Shown here in pieces: positions 1-7,027 of a stretch of DNA of 64,000 bases (positions within the stretch are counted from its first letter, which is position 1; each line of letters starts with the position of its first letter). The notes under the pieces are model-generated. The model ran no database searches and was not told the origin of the DNA. It worked only from the letters and a program-made list of their open reading frames with translations. The position numbers and the translations under genes are program-made. Source of the stretch: Actinomadura luzonensis (GTDB taxonomy: Bacteria; Actinomycetota; Actinomycetes; Streptosporangiales; Streptosporangiaceae); NCBI RefSeq assembly GCF_022664455.2, contig NZ_JAKRKC020000001.1:6294097-6358096 (forward strand), read 5' to 3'.

Positions 1-469
1 GCAGCTCCGCAAGCTGGAGCGCCTGGGCTACCGCACGCTGCACGCGCGCGCGATCCCCGACACCGAGCAGCAGATCGACCACCTCGTGGTCGGGCCGACC
101 GGCGTGTACGCCGTCGACTCCGAGAAGTGGGACAAACGCCTGCCGGTGCGCGTCCAGTCGGGCAAGAAGCTCTTCCACGGTCCCTTCGACCAGAAGCAGC
201 GCCTGACGCACGCCAAGTTCGAGGCGTCGAAGGCGAGCGAGCTGATCAGCGCCGAGTTCGGCCGCGAGGTGCCGGTGGTGCCCTCGCTGGCGATCTACGG
301 GCCGGCCGTGCCGTGGAAGATCATGACGATCCGCGGCGTGGACGTCTACCAGGGCGACCGGGCCCGCAAGTGGATCACCAAGCGGGAGCGGGCGCTGACC
401 CCGGCCGAGATCGACAAGATCTACGCCATCGCCGCCCAGGTGCTGCCCGCCCGCTACGGCGAGGGCTGA
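1..469 (+). CDS. NERD-domain protein, C-terminal part (5' end outside window)
   Basis: The reading frame is open from the left edge, so the start and N-terminus are missing; about 155 residues are visible. Near residue 25 of the visible part is QQIDHLVVGPTGVYAVDSEKW, which fits the core of the NERD (nuclease-related) domain: an acidic residue, a hydrophobic strand, a glycine turn, then an acidic-plus-lysine strand as in restriction-like nucleases. The tail (about 60 residues, rich in Lys/Arg/Glu) has no recognisable domain. Nuclease activity is inferred from the family and has not been shown for most members. It ends inside a palindrome shared with the convergent downstream fragment. Confidence 0.6.
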   Translation, partial: QLRKLERLGYRTLHARAIPDTEQQIDHLVVGPTGVYAVDSEKWDKRLPVRVQSGKKLFHGPFDQKQRLTHAKFEASKASELISAEFGREVPVVPSLAIYGPAVPWKIMTIRGVDVYQGDRARKWITKRERALTPAEIDKIYAIAAQVLPARYGEG

Positions 470-478
470 GCGCTCAGC
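465..478. terminator. Short palindrome spanning two convergent stop codons
   Basis: GCTGAGCGCTCAGC is a perfect 14-bp palindrome. It contains the TGA of the NERD gene (467-469) and, on the other strand, the TGA of the convergent fragment (476-474). It has no loop and no T-run, so a terminator role is only a guess; the symmetry may simply reflect two stop codons facing each other. Confidence 0.3.
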
Positions 479-1130
479 GGTACATCCGCGGGATCTCCTC
501 GCACCAGGGGAAGAAGTCCTGCTTGGCCGCGGCGGCGATGTTGCCGCAGGCCCCCACGTGGGCCGGGCGCGCGGCGCCGCGGGCGTGCAGGATCAGCACG
601 GCCTTGTCCACGGGGTACTGCCGGGGCGAGTCGGAGCCGAAGTCCAGCGCGCCGGTGGCGCCCTCGATGGCGTGGCCGCTCTGGCCCGGCACGTAGAGGG
701 TGCCGAGCTGGCGCCAGACGGTGTAGGAGTTCACCGGCACGTGGTGGCTCTCCTTGCCGAGGCGGCGGATCGCGGTGATCATCGTCTCGGTGGCGTCGTA
801 GGAGAGCGCGGCGTGGCCGTCCAGCGTGCGCCCCGGCCCCGGCTCCTCGCACTCGAAGCGGAAGGTGGCGAACAGGTCGGTGCAGAAGTCGTGCCGCTGC
901 TCCTCGTCGCACCGGTTGGGCGCGGCGGCGAACGACTCGTAGGAGTAGCCGACCTGGCTGACGGCCGAGCGCAGCCGCACGTCGGCGGCGTAGCGGGTGA
1001 CGTCGTCGCCGCCCAGGATGACCGGCGGCGCCTGCGCGCACCGGTCGGCGACGCCCTTGACGAACTCGGCGAAGTCGGGGATGCCGCGCCCGGCGAAGTA
1101 CACCGGCCCGTCGAAGCCGCAGGCCGACAC
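474..1130 (-). pseudogene. 5'-truncated periplasmic ligand-binding protein (C-terminal lobe only)
   Basis: The 218 codons from a GTG at 1130 look like the C-terminal lobe of a type I (Leu/Ile/Val-type) solute-binding protein: the ACGFDGPVYFAGRG strand-loop, a helix around EFVKGVADRC, ILGGDD, and a hinge-like segment ending GHAALSYDATETMITAI. The family is normally 350-450 residues with two lobes and a signal peptide, and both lobe 1 and the signal are missing. The frame stays open and protein-like back to about 1205 (DPYAGEPRDAG precedes the GTG), then meets a stop at 1262-1260. The ilvD promoter region begins where the missing half should be. I read this as a decayed remnant; a short functional protein is possible but has no visible export signal. 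Confidence 0.5.
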
Positions 1131-1317
1131 GCCCGCGTCGCGCGGCTCTCCCGCGTACGGGTCGGTGCTGCGGTCGGCCGGGCCCGGCTTGGCCAGTTGC
1201 CGGCCCTGGCCGGGGCGTCGAGCGTCAGGTAACCAACGTCCGAACCGTGGACGGTTGTCTCAGGTGCCGGGCAAGGGTCGTACCATGTGAAGACTCGACA
1301 GCGACGGGAGTAGCACG

Positions 1318-3156
1318 ATGCCGACCCTCAGGTCACGTACGGTCACCCACGGCAGGAATATGGCCGGTGCCCGGGCCCTGCTCCGGGCGACCGGCGTAGC
1401 CGGGAGCGATTTCGGCAAGCCGCTGGTGGCCGTGGCCAACAGCTTCACCCAGTTCGTCCCCGGTCACGTGCACCTGCGCGAGGTCGGCGACGTGGTGGCC
1501 GCCGCGGTGCGCGAGGCGGGCGCCATCCCCCGCGAGTTCAACACGATCGCGGTCGACGACGGCATCGCGATGGGCCACGGCGGCATGCTCTACTCGCTGC
1601 CCTCCCGCGAGCTCATCGCCGACGCGGTCGAGTACATGGTCAACGCCCACTGCGCGGACGCGCTCATCTGCGTCTCCAATTGCGACAAGATCACCCCGGG
1701 CATGTTGCTGGCCGCCTTCCGGCTCAACATCCCGACGGTCTTCGTCTCCGGCGGCCCCATGGAGGCCGGCAAGACGCCGGGCCGCAAGCTCGACCTCATC
1801 GACCCGATGATCGCCTCCGCCGACGACTCCGTCTCCGACGCCGAGCTGCTGGAGATGGAGGAGAGCGCCTGCCCCACCTGCGGCTCCTGCTCGGGCATGT
1901 TCACCGCCAACTCGATGAACTGCCTGACCGAGGCCATGGGCCTGGCGCTGCCCGGCAACGGCACGATCCTCGCCACCCACAAGGCCCGCAAGCAGCTCTT
2001 CGAGGACGCCGGCCGCGCGCTGGTGGAGATCACCCGCCGCTACTACGAGGAGGGCGACGAGTCGGTGCTGCCGCGCTCGATCGCCACCCGCGAGGCGTTC
2101 GAGAACGCGATGACCCTCGACGTCGCCATGGGCGGCTCGACCAACACGATCCTGCACATCCTGGCCGCGGCCCGCGAGGCCGAGGTCGACTTCGGCCTCA
2201 AGGAGATCAACGAGATCTCGCTGCGGGTGCCCTGCCTGTGCAAGGTCGCCCCGGCCACCGCCAAGTACCACGTCGAGGACGTCCACCGGGCCGGCGGCAT
2301 CCCCGCCATCCTGGGCGAGCTCGACCGGGCCGGGCTGCTGCACCGCGACGTCTCCACGGTCAACGGCGGCACGCTGGGCGACCTGCTGGCCGCCTGGGAC
2401 GTCAGGTCGCCCGAGGTGCGGCCGGAGGCCGTCGAGCTGTGGCACGCCGCGCCCGGCAACGTGCGCACGGTCAAGGCGTACTCGCAGGACAACCGCTGGG
2501 ACGACCTCGACCTCGACCGGGCCACGGGCTGCATCCGCGACCTGGAGCACGCCTACAGCGCCGACGGCGGCCTGGCCGTGCTCTACGGCAACATCTCGCG
2601 CGACGGCGCGGTGGTGAAGACCGCCGGCGTGGACGAGTCGATCTGGACCTTCAGCGGCCCGGCGGTGGTGTTCGAGTCGCAGGAGCAGGCCGTGGAGGGC
2701 ATCCTCGGCGGGCGGGTCAAGGCGGGCGACGTCGTCGTCATCCGCTACGAGGGCCCGAAGGGCGGCCCCGGCATGCAGGAGATGCTCTACCCGACCTCGT
2801 TCCTCAAGGGCAAGGGCCTCGGCAAGGTGTGCGCGCTGGTCACCGACGGCCGCTTCTCCGGCGGCACCTCGGGCCTGTCCATCGGGCACGCCTCGCCCGA
2901 GGCGGCCGAGGGCGGCGCGATCGCGCTGGTCGAGGACGGCGACATCATCGACATCGACATCCCCAACCGGTCGATGGAGCTGCGCGTGCCGGAGGCCGAG
3001 CTGGCCGCGCGGCGCGAGCGGCTGCTGGCCGACCTGGGCGGCTACCGGCCGCGCGACCGCCAGCGGCCGATCACCGCGGCGCTGCAGGCGTACGCGGCGA
3101 TGACGACCTCCGCCTCGACGGGCGCCTCGCGGGACCTGTCGCAGCTGTCGAAGTGA
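1318..3156 (+). CDS. ilvD: Dihydroxy-acid dehydratase (valine/isoleucine/CoA precursor synthesis)
   Basis: This enzyme dehydrates 2,3-dihydroxy-isovalerate and 2,3-dihydroxy-3-methylvalerate to the 2-oxo acids used for valine, isoleucine and pantothenate. The 612 residues match the long IlvD class (E. coli about 616). Iron-sulfur ligands are visible: Cys122 in SNCDKITPG and the ACPTCGSCSGMF segment at 184-195. Mg-binding and substrate motifs (TVNGGTL, GPKGGPGM, TDGRFSGGTSG, IGHASPEA) follow in the usual order. The start ATG has GGGAG about 8 bases upstream, and the first residues (MPTLRSRTVTHGRNMAGAR) are canonical. It stands alone, followed by a very strong hairpin. Confidence 0.97.
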   Translation: MPTLRSRTVTHGRNMAGARALLRATGVAGSDFGKPLVAVANSFTQFVPGHVHLREVGDVVAAAVREAGAIPREFNTIAVDDGIAMGHGGMLYSLPSRELIADAVEYMVNAHCADALICVSNCDKITPGMLLAAFRLNIPTVFVSGGPMEAGKTPGRKLDLIDPMIASADDSVSDAELLEMEESACPTCGSCSGMFTANSMNCLTEAMGLALPGNGTILATHKARKQLFEDAGRALVEITRRYYEEGDESVLPRSIATREAFENAMTLDVAMGGSTNTILHILAAAREAEVDFGLKEINEISLRVPCLCKVAPATAKYHVEDVHRAGGIPAILGELDRAGLLHRDVSTVNGGTLGDLLAAWDVRSPEVRPEAVELWHAAPGNVRTVKAYSQDNRWDDLDLDRATGCIRDLEHAYSADGGLAVLYGNISRDGAVVKTAGVDESIWTFSGPAVVFESQEQAVEGILGGRVKAGDVVVIRYEGPKGGPGMQEMLYPTSFLKGKGLGKVCALVTDGRFSGGTSGLSIGHASPEAAEGGAIALVEDGDIIDIDIPNRSMELRVPEAELAARRERLLADLGGYRPRDRQRPITAALQAYAAMTTSASTGASRDLSQLSK

Positions 3157-3163
3157 GGTGCGG

Positions 3164-3203
3164 CCGGCGCGGCGGGCGACAGGGTTCTCGCCCGCCGCGC
3201 CGG
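3164..3203 (+). terminator. 16-bp perfect-stem terminator of ilvD
   Basis: The arms at 3164-3179 and 3188-3203 are perfectly complementary over 16 bp (CCGGCGCGGCGGGCGA and its reverse complement), with an 8-base loop (CAGGGTTC). The hairpin begins 7 bases after the ilvD stop. There is no T-run directly after it, as is common for actinobacterial terminators. Confidence 0.85.
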
Positions 3204-3214
3204 AACGTCCGGGC

Positions 3215-3237
3215 ACCTGTCCTTCCGGACAGGTTTT
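3215..3237 (+). terminator. Second hairpin with T-run after ilvD
   Basis: ACCTGTCC and GGACAGGT form an 8-bp perfect stem around a TTCC tetraloop and are followed by TTTCG. This is closer to a classical intrinsic terminator than the first hairpin. It sits immediately upstream of the WYL-gene promoter and would insulate it from ilvD. Confidence 0.7.
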
Positions 3238-3260
3238 CGAAAAATGTCGGTCGTCGTCCG

Positions 3261-3275
3261 TATTCTTTGGGTATG
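3261..3275 (+). promoter_or_regulatory. Probable leaderless promoter of the WYL gene
   Basis: TATTCT at 3261-3266 is a good -10 hexamer and the ATG at 3273 lies where transcription would start, so the mRNA would be leaderless. There is no Shine-Dalgarno in the six bases between them. No clear -35 hexamer is visible at 16-18 bp. Confidence 0.5.
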
Positions 3276-3767
3276 ACGACAGTCGTGAAGCACGATACTC
3301 GCCCGCTGACGACCGCCGAGATCGCCGCCCTCGCACTCTCCCTCGCCCACCTCGGCGCGGGTCCCCAGGCCGTCACCGCCCGGCGCGGCCTGCAGCACGC
3401 GCTCCAGCACCTGGAGCTCGACGACGACGTCATCGCCACCACGCTCACCACGCTGACCGAGCCGCTGCCCCTGGAGGTCGCCTCCCGGGCCCGGCTCATG
3501 GCCGACGCCATCACCAGCCGCCTCATGATCCGCCTGCACTACCGCGACGCGGGCGGCAACATCACCGTCCGCGACGTCGAGCCGGTGACCTGCCTGGTCC
3601 ACCGCGAGTACTGGTACCTCGTCGGCGTGTGCCGGATGCGGCGGGCCATCCGGGCCTTCCGCTTCGACCGCATCCTCGCGGTCGAGCCGACCCTCACTCC
3701 CGCGCGGCCGCACCTCGCCGACCGGTTCCTGCCGTTCCAGCGCCGCAAGCGGGCCAAGGCGGCCTGA
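3273..3767 (+). CDS. Stand-alone WYL-domain protein
   Basis: The product is a 164-residue protein. The C-terminal 80 residues resemble a WYL domain, the ligand-sensing part of many DeoR-like regulators: a strand of basic/acidic residues (RLHYRDAGG), then VEPVTCLVHREYWYLVGVCR with the aromatic W-Y-L signature, then FRFDRILAVEPT. The N-terminus (about 60 residues, LTTAEIAALALSLAHL) may form a small helical bundle but is too short and degenerate for me to call an HTH. The ATG at 3273 is chosen because of the adjacent -10 box. Role unknown; it may sense a small molecule or nucleic acid without binding DNA itself. Confidence 0.7.
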   Translation: MTTVVKHDTRPLTTAEIAALALSLAHLGAGPQAVTARRGLQHALQHLELDDDVIATTLTTLTEPLPLEVASRARLMADAITSRLMIRLHYRDAGGNITVRDVEPVTCLVHREYWYLVGVCRMRRAIRAFRFDRILAVEPTLTPARPHLADRFLPFQRRKRAKAA

Positions 3768-3850
3768 CCGGAGCCGCGCGGCCGAAACTGGGCGACACTT
3801 GACCGCCCGCCGCCTCGGCTCTTGGGGCGGCGGATGGCAGGCTCCCCGAC

Positions 3851-4735
3851 ATGCGCGTACGGGGGATCTCGCTCATCGCCGCCACCCTGCTGGCCGCCGC
3901 GCCGGGGTGCGCGGCGCCGCGCCAGGGAGGCGTGCGCCCGGCCGCCGGGGCGCAGCGTCCCGAGCCCGTGGTGGAGAGCGCGCTGCCGCCCGCCGACCGG
4001 CGCGCCCTCGACCGCGCGTTGCGGCGCTACCTCGCCGGGCGGCCCGGCCGGGCGGCGCTGGCGGTCCACGACCGCACCACCGGCGCGCGTTACTCCTTCG
4101 CCGAGCGGTCGCCGTTCCTGCTGGCCAGCGTGGCCAAGGTGGACATCCTGCTGGCGTTCCTGCTGCAAAGGCAGCAGGCGCGGCAGCCGCTGACGGCCCG
4201 CGAGCGGCTGCTGGCCGCGCGGATGATCCGGCACAGCGACAACGACAGCGCGCACGAGCTGTACCGGCGCGTCGGCGGGCCGCACGGGCTGCGGCGGGCG
4301 CTGCGCGCGCTGGGCGTCCAGCACACCGAGCCGGGCCCGGGGCCCTACTGGGGCTGGACCCGCAGCCGGCCCTCCGACCAGGTCAGGGTGCTGGAGCAGC
4401 TCACCGACCCGGAGGGGCCGCTCACCGCCCGGCACCGGCGCTACGCGCTCACGCTCATGTCGACGGTCGAGCGGTCGCAGGCGTGGGGCGTCGGCGCGGC
4501 CGCCCCCGGCGGGGAGGCGGCGCTCAAGAACGGCTGGCTGCCCGTCCACGACCACGGCGGCCTGTGGACGGTCAACAGCGTGGGCCGGCTGGCCGTCCAC
4601 GGCCACGAGCTGCTCATCGCCGTGCTGTCGGAGCGCAGCCCCGACCTCGCGACCGGCGTGGCCACCGTCGAGCGCCTGGCCGAGCTGGCCGTGCGCACGC
4701 TGTCGCGCACCGGCGCCGGTCTCAGCGCCGCCTGA
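3851..4735 (+). CDS. Class A beta-lactamase-like SxxK serine hydrolase, probable lipoprotein
   Basis: The 294 residues begin with a basic start, a hydrophobic stretch (residues 5-18) and a lipobox-like AAPGC with Cys20, so the protein is probably exported and lipid-anchored. Three catalytic motifs of the penicillin-recognising fold are present: S93-V-A-K96, S129-D-N131 and K226-N-G228. The usual Glu166 omega-loop is not obvious, so it may be a peptidase or esterase-like relative, not a true lactamase. It is monocistronic as far as visible. The second SxxK protein of this window (16533-17339) shares the motif order but lacks a signal. Confidence 0.85.
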   Translation: MRVRGISLIAATLLAAAPGCAAPRQGGVRPAAGAQRPEPVVESALPPADRRALDRALRRYLAGRPGRAALAVHDRTTGARYSFAERSPFLLASVAKVDILLAFLLQRQQARQPLTARERLLAARMIRHSDNDSAHELYRRVGGPHGLRRALRALGVQHTEPGPGPYWGWTRSRPSDQVRVLEQLTDPEGPLTARHRRYALTLMSTVERSQAWGVGAAAPGGEAALKNGWLPVHDHGGLWTVNSVGRLAVHGHELLIAVLSERSPDLATGVATVERLAELAVRTLSRTGAGLSAA

Positions 4736-4833
4736 CGGGCCTCCTGCGCGCCCCGCACGACGGGAGTACGCTGTCGGGACACGGTCCGGAGGCGCGGCTG
4801 CGACCGATCACCTTCGCCCAGGTGAGGTGAGCC

Positions 4834-5172
4834 ATGGTTCTCGCCCTCCAGACCCAGGCCCAGGGCCGCTGGACCGTCGTGCGTCTGCTCGGCTGCGTCG
4901 ACGACCAGCGGGCGCTCGCCCTGCGGGCCCGGCTGTTCCGCGCCGTGGACGCCTGCCCGCAGGTCGCGGCCGACCTGTCGGGCTGCCGGGTGACGGGCAC
5001 CCGGTGGATCGGCGTGCTGCTGGACGCGGGCGAGCGGGCGCGGGCGCACCGGCACGCGTTCGCGGTGATCAGCCCGCGGCCGCACGCCGTGCGGCTCTGC
5101 CTGCCGGTGCTGGCCCGGGGCGGCCGGCTCCTGCTGTGCGAGTCGGCCGACGAGCTGCCCGGCCAGCCCTAG
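4834..5172 (+). CDS. STAS-domain (anti-sigma-factor antagonist-like) protein
   Basis: The 112 residues have the STAS order: a first strand (WTVVRLLGCVDD), a helix with ALRARLFRAVDAC, a strand ADLSGC, then the loop where family members carry the phospho-acceptor Ser/Thr, here GCRVTGTRWIGVLLDAG. The usual D-S-[ST]-G signature is replaced by T-G-T-R-W-I-G, so regulation by phosphorylation may be lost or moved. It has AGGTGAG before the ATG and no kinase or sigma gene beside it. Role inferred only from the fold. Confidence 0.65.
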   Translation: MVLALQTQAQGRWTVVRLLGCVDDQRALALRARLFRAVDACPQVAADLSGCRVTGTRWIGVLLDAGERARAHRHAFAVISPRPHAVRLCLPVLARGGRLLLCESADELPGQP

Positions 5173-5179
5173 CGCCGGG

Positions 5180-5389
5180 TCAGGAGCAGCAGCCCCCGCC
5201 GCAGCAGCCCCCGCCCCCGCCGGCCGGGCGCGGGGCGGCGGCGCCGCCCGTCACGGCGACCGTGGACAGCAGCTTCACCGTGTCGTCGTGCCCCTCGGGG
5301 CACGCCGCCGGCTGGTCGGCGGCCGACATGGGGCGGGACACCTCGAACGTGGAGCCGCAGGCGCGGCAGCGGAAGTCGTAACGCGGCAT
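5180..5389 (-). CDS. FmdB-family zinc-ribbon small protein
   Basis: The protein is 69 residues long. It starts MPRYDFRCRACGSTFEVSRPM, the typical FmdB putative regulatory zinc ribbon, with Cys-x-x-Cys at 8-11 and a second knuckle CPEGH near residue 30. The C-terminal 25 residues are Gly/Cys-rich (GGGGGCCGGGCC), a tail seen in actinobacterial members. It is followed 7 bases on by the stop of the convergent STAS gene. Function of the family is unknown; metal binding is inferred from the cysteines. Confidence 0.85.
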   Translation of the reverse strand: MPRYDFRCRACGSTFEVSRPMSAADQPAACPEGHDDTVKLLSTVAVTGGAAAPRPAGGGGGCCGGGCCS

Positions 5390-5392
5390 GGC

Positions 5393-6193
5393 TCAAGCGT
5401 AGGTGATGTGCGCGTAGTCGGACACGGGCTCGTACCCGATGGCCTGGTAGATCGCGTTGCTGGTGGGGTTGGCCAGGTCGGTGAAGAGCACGACCTCCTC
5501 GCACCGCCCGGCCAGGCCGGCGGCGCTGGCGTACGCGGTGACCGCGGCGCCGTAGCCCCTGCGGCGGCGGGACGGCGGCGTGTACACCGGCCCCACCCGG
5601 CAGACCCCGCCCGCCGCCGGCGACAACGCCGCCAGGGCCACCGGCGCGCCGTCGTCCTCCCACACGAACAGCTCCCGCCGGGTGAGCCGCTGGGCGACCC
5701 GCTCGGCCGGGTCACCGCCCTCGCCGAGCCCCACCTCCTCGCCGAACGCCTGGTACCAGCTCACCAGCAGCGGGTAGTCGGCGGGCGTGGCGAGCCGGCC
5801 CTCCCCGGGCACCTCCGGCCGCCGCAGCGTGCCGAGGCGGTAGAGCCGTTCGGAGACCGTCCGGGCGGGCGGCCCCATCAGGCGCACGACCTCGTCGGTC
5901 AGCTCGACCCGGCCGACGATCGTGGGGAGGTCCCGGCCCAGCGCCTCGACCAGCGGCTCGACGGCCTCGACCGGCATGACGGCGAGCCCGACCGGGTACG
6001 GCGGCGTCCTGAAGGCCGCCCCGCGCACCTCGCCGCCCACCGTCCACCAGCCGAAGCGCGGGTCCGTGGCGGGCAGGCCGGCCCGCAGGTCGACCAGCAC
6101 CGTCAGCGGGACGGTGTTGCCCACCGGGTCGCCGAGCAGGAAGGGCTCGGCGACCGCGGCGTACTCCTCGGGGTCGGAGGTGAAGGTCCACAT
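5393..6193 (-). CDS. GNAT-family N-acetyltransferase
   Basis: The ATG at 6193 (MWTFTSDPEEY) is preferred over one three codons upstream because relatives begin this way; the choice is not certain. The C-terminal 110 residues show the GNAT core: strand GVCRVGPVYTPPS, the acetyl-CoA pyrophosphate loop RRRRGYGAAVTA (R/Q-x-x-G-x-G/A), then LFTDLANPTSNAIYQAIGYEPV. The N-terminal half is a degenerate second acetyltransferase-like domain common in actinobacterial members of about 265 residues. The gene lies 3 bases upstream of the fmdB-like gene and is probably co-transcribed. Substrate unknown. Confidence 0.85.
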   Translation of the reverse strand: MWTFTSDPEEYAAVAEPFLLGDPVGNTVPLTVLVDLRAGLPATDPRFGWWTVGGEVRGAAFRTPPYPVGLAVMPVEAVEPLVEALGRDLPTIVGRVELTDEVVRLMGPPARTVSERLYRLGTLRRPEVPGEGRLATPADYPLLVSWYQAFGEEVGLGEGGDPAERVAQRLTRRELFVWEDDGAPVALAALSPAAGGVCRVGPVYTPPSRRRRGYGAAVTAYASAAGLAGRCEEVVLFTDLANPTSNAIYQAIGYEPVSDYAHITYA

Positions 6194-6238
6194 GCCTGGC
6201 ATGGTGCCAGGCCGGGACCTATCGGTTCAAAGCGGTTG

Positions 6239-6748
6239 TCAGGCCGCCGCCTCCAGGTAGGGCGCCCACTGGGGATCCCCGACGAGGGACGCGCCGATCA
6301 GCCTCCAGTGGGCGCCGCGTGGCACCGCCGGGCTGACGCTGAGCGTCCACCCCAGTTCCTCCAGGTACTTGTCGGCCTTGCGGTGGTTGCAGGTGGTGCA
6401 GGACGCCACGCAGTTCTCCCACGTGTGCGTGCCGCCCCGCGAGCGCGGGATGACGTGGTCGATGGTCTCGGCCCGCTGGCCGCAGTAGGCGCAGCGGTAG
6501 TTGTCGCGGCGCATGAGCGCCGCCCTGGTCAGGGGGATGCGCGACCGGTAGGGAATGCGGACGTATCTGCGGAGCCGGATCACCGAGGGCACGTCGAGCG
6601 TGCGGCTGGCGGAGCGCAGCACGGCGCCCCGCCCGTCGCGGTGCACGACGTCGGCCTTCTCCCGCAGCACCAGCACGATGGCGCGGTGCAGCGAGAGCGT
6701 GGTGAGCGGCTCGTAGGTGGCGTTCAGCAGCAGGACCTGGCGCGTCAT
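6239..6748 (-). CDS. HNH endonuclease family protein
   Basis: The start is the ATG at 6748 (MTRQVLLLNATYEPL), the conserved N-terminus of this actinobacterial family; an upstream in-frame ATG lies inside a palindrome and is unlikely. The product is 169 residues. The HNH fold is complete: CAYCG knuckle, DHVIPRSRGGTHTWEN (His of DH, His of THTW, Asn) and the second knuckle CTTCNHRKAD. Such proteins are widespread as single-copy housekeeping-like genes; whether they cleave DNA is not established for this subgroup. Confidence 0.9.
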   Translation of the reverse strand: MTRQVLLLNATYEPLTTLSLHRAIVLVLREKADVVHRDGRGAVLRSASRTLDVPSVIRLRRYVRIPYRSRIPLTRAALMRRDNYRCAYCGQRAETIDHVIPRSRGGTHTWENCVASCTTCNHRKADKYLEELGWTLSVSPAVPRGAHWRLIGASLVGDPQWAPYLEAAA

Positions 6749-6779
6749 CGGGCCTCTCCCCGCCGCGTGCGTATCAGAG

Positions 6780-6801
6780 GGGACATGCCGCGGCATGTCC
6801 C
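6780..6801. promoter_or_regulatory. 22-bp perfect palindrome upstream of the HNH gene
   Basis: The arms GGGACATGCCG (6780-6790) and CGGCATGTCCC (6791-6801) are perfectly complementary with no spacer. It lies 31-53 bp upstream of the HNH start, a usual position for an operator or for a 5'-leader hairpin. I could not match it to an actinobacterial regulator consensus. Confidence 0.5.
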
Positions 6802-7027
6802 GGTTATCGGCCCCTCCTGGGGCACTCGTGCTTCCGTCACGTGGACCTCCGCCGGACGGCCCAGCGGATGGTCACCACGGCACCGTCCTGTCACCAAGTC
6901 TGGCGTTAGCAGTGCCGTCCCCGCCACCCCAAAACCACCCACCGGGCTGACTAGAGGGACGCACGGTACGTTTTATGCCCGCTTCACCAGCGCTTTACGC
7001 CACCTCCTTGGCAGTAGGGTTCCGAGC

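Noticed and set aside
1333..3336. Long minus-strand frame opposite ilvD
   Set aside because: It is a shadow of a very GC-rich gene: Arg/Gly/Ala-rich, low complexity, no family motifs, while ilvD is certain on the other strand.
6780..6801. Similarity of the HNH palindrome to the eukaryotic p53 response element
   Set aside because: The RRRCATGYYY match is coincidental symmetry; no relevance in bacteria.
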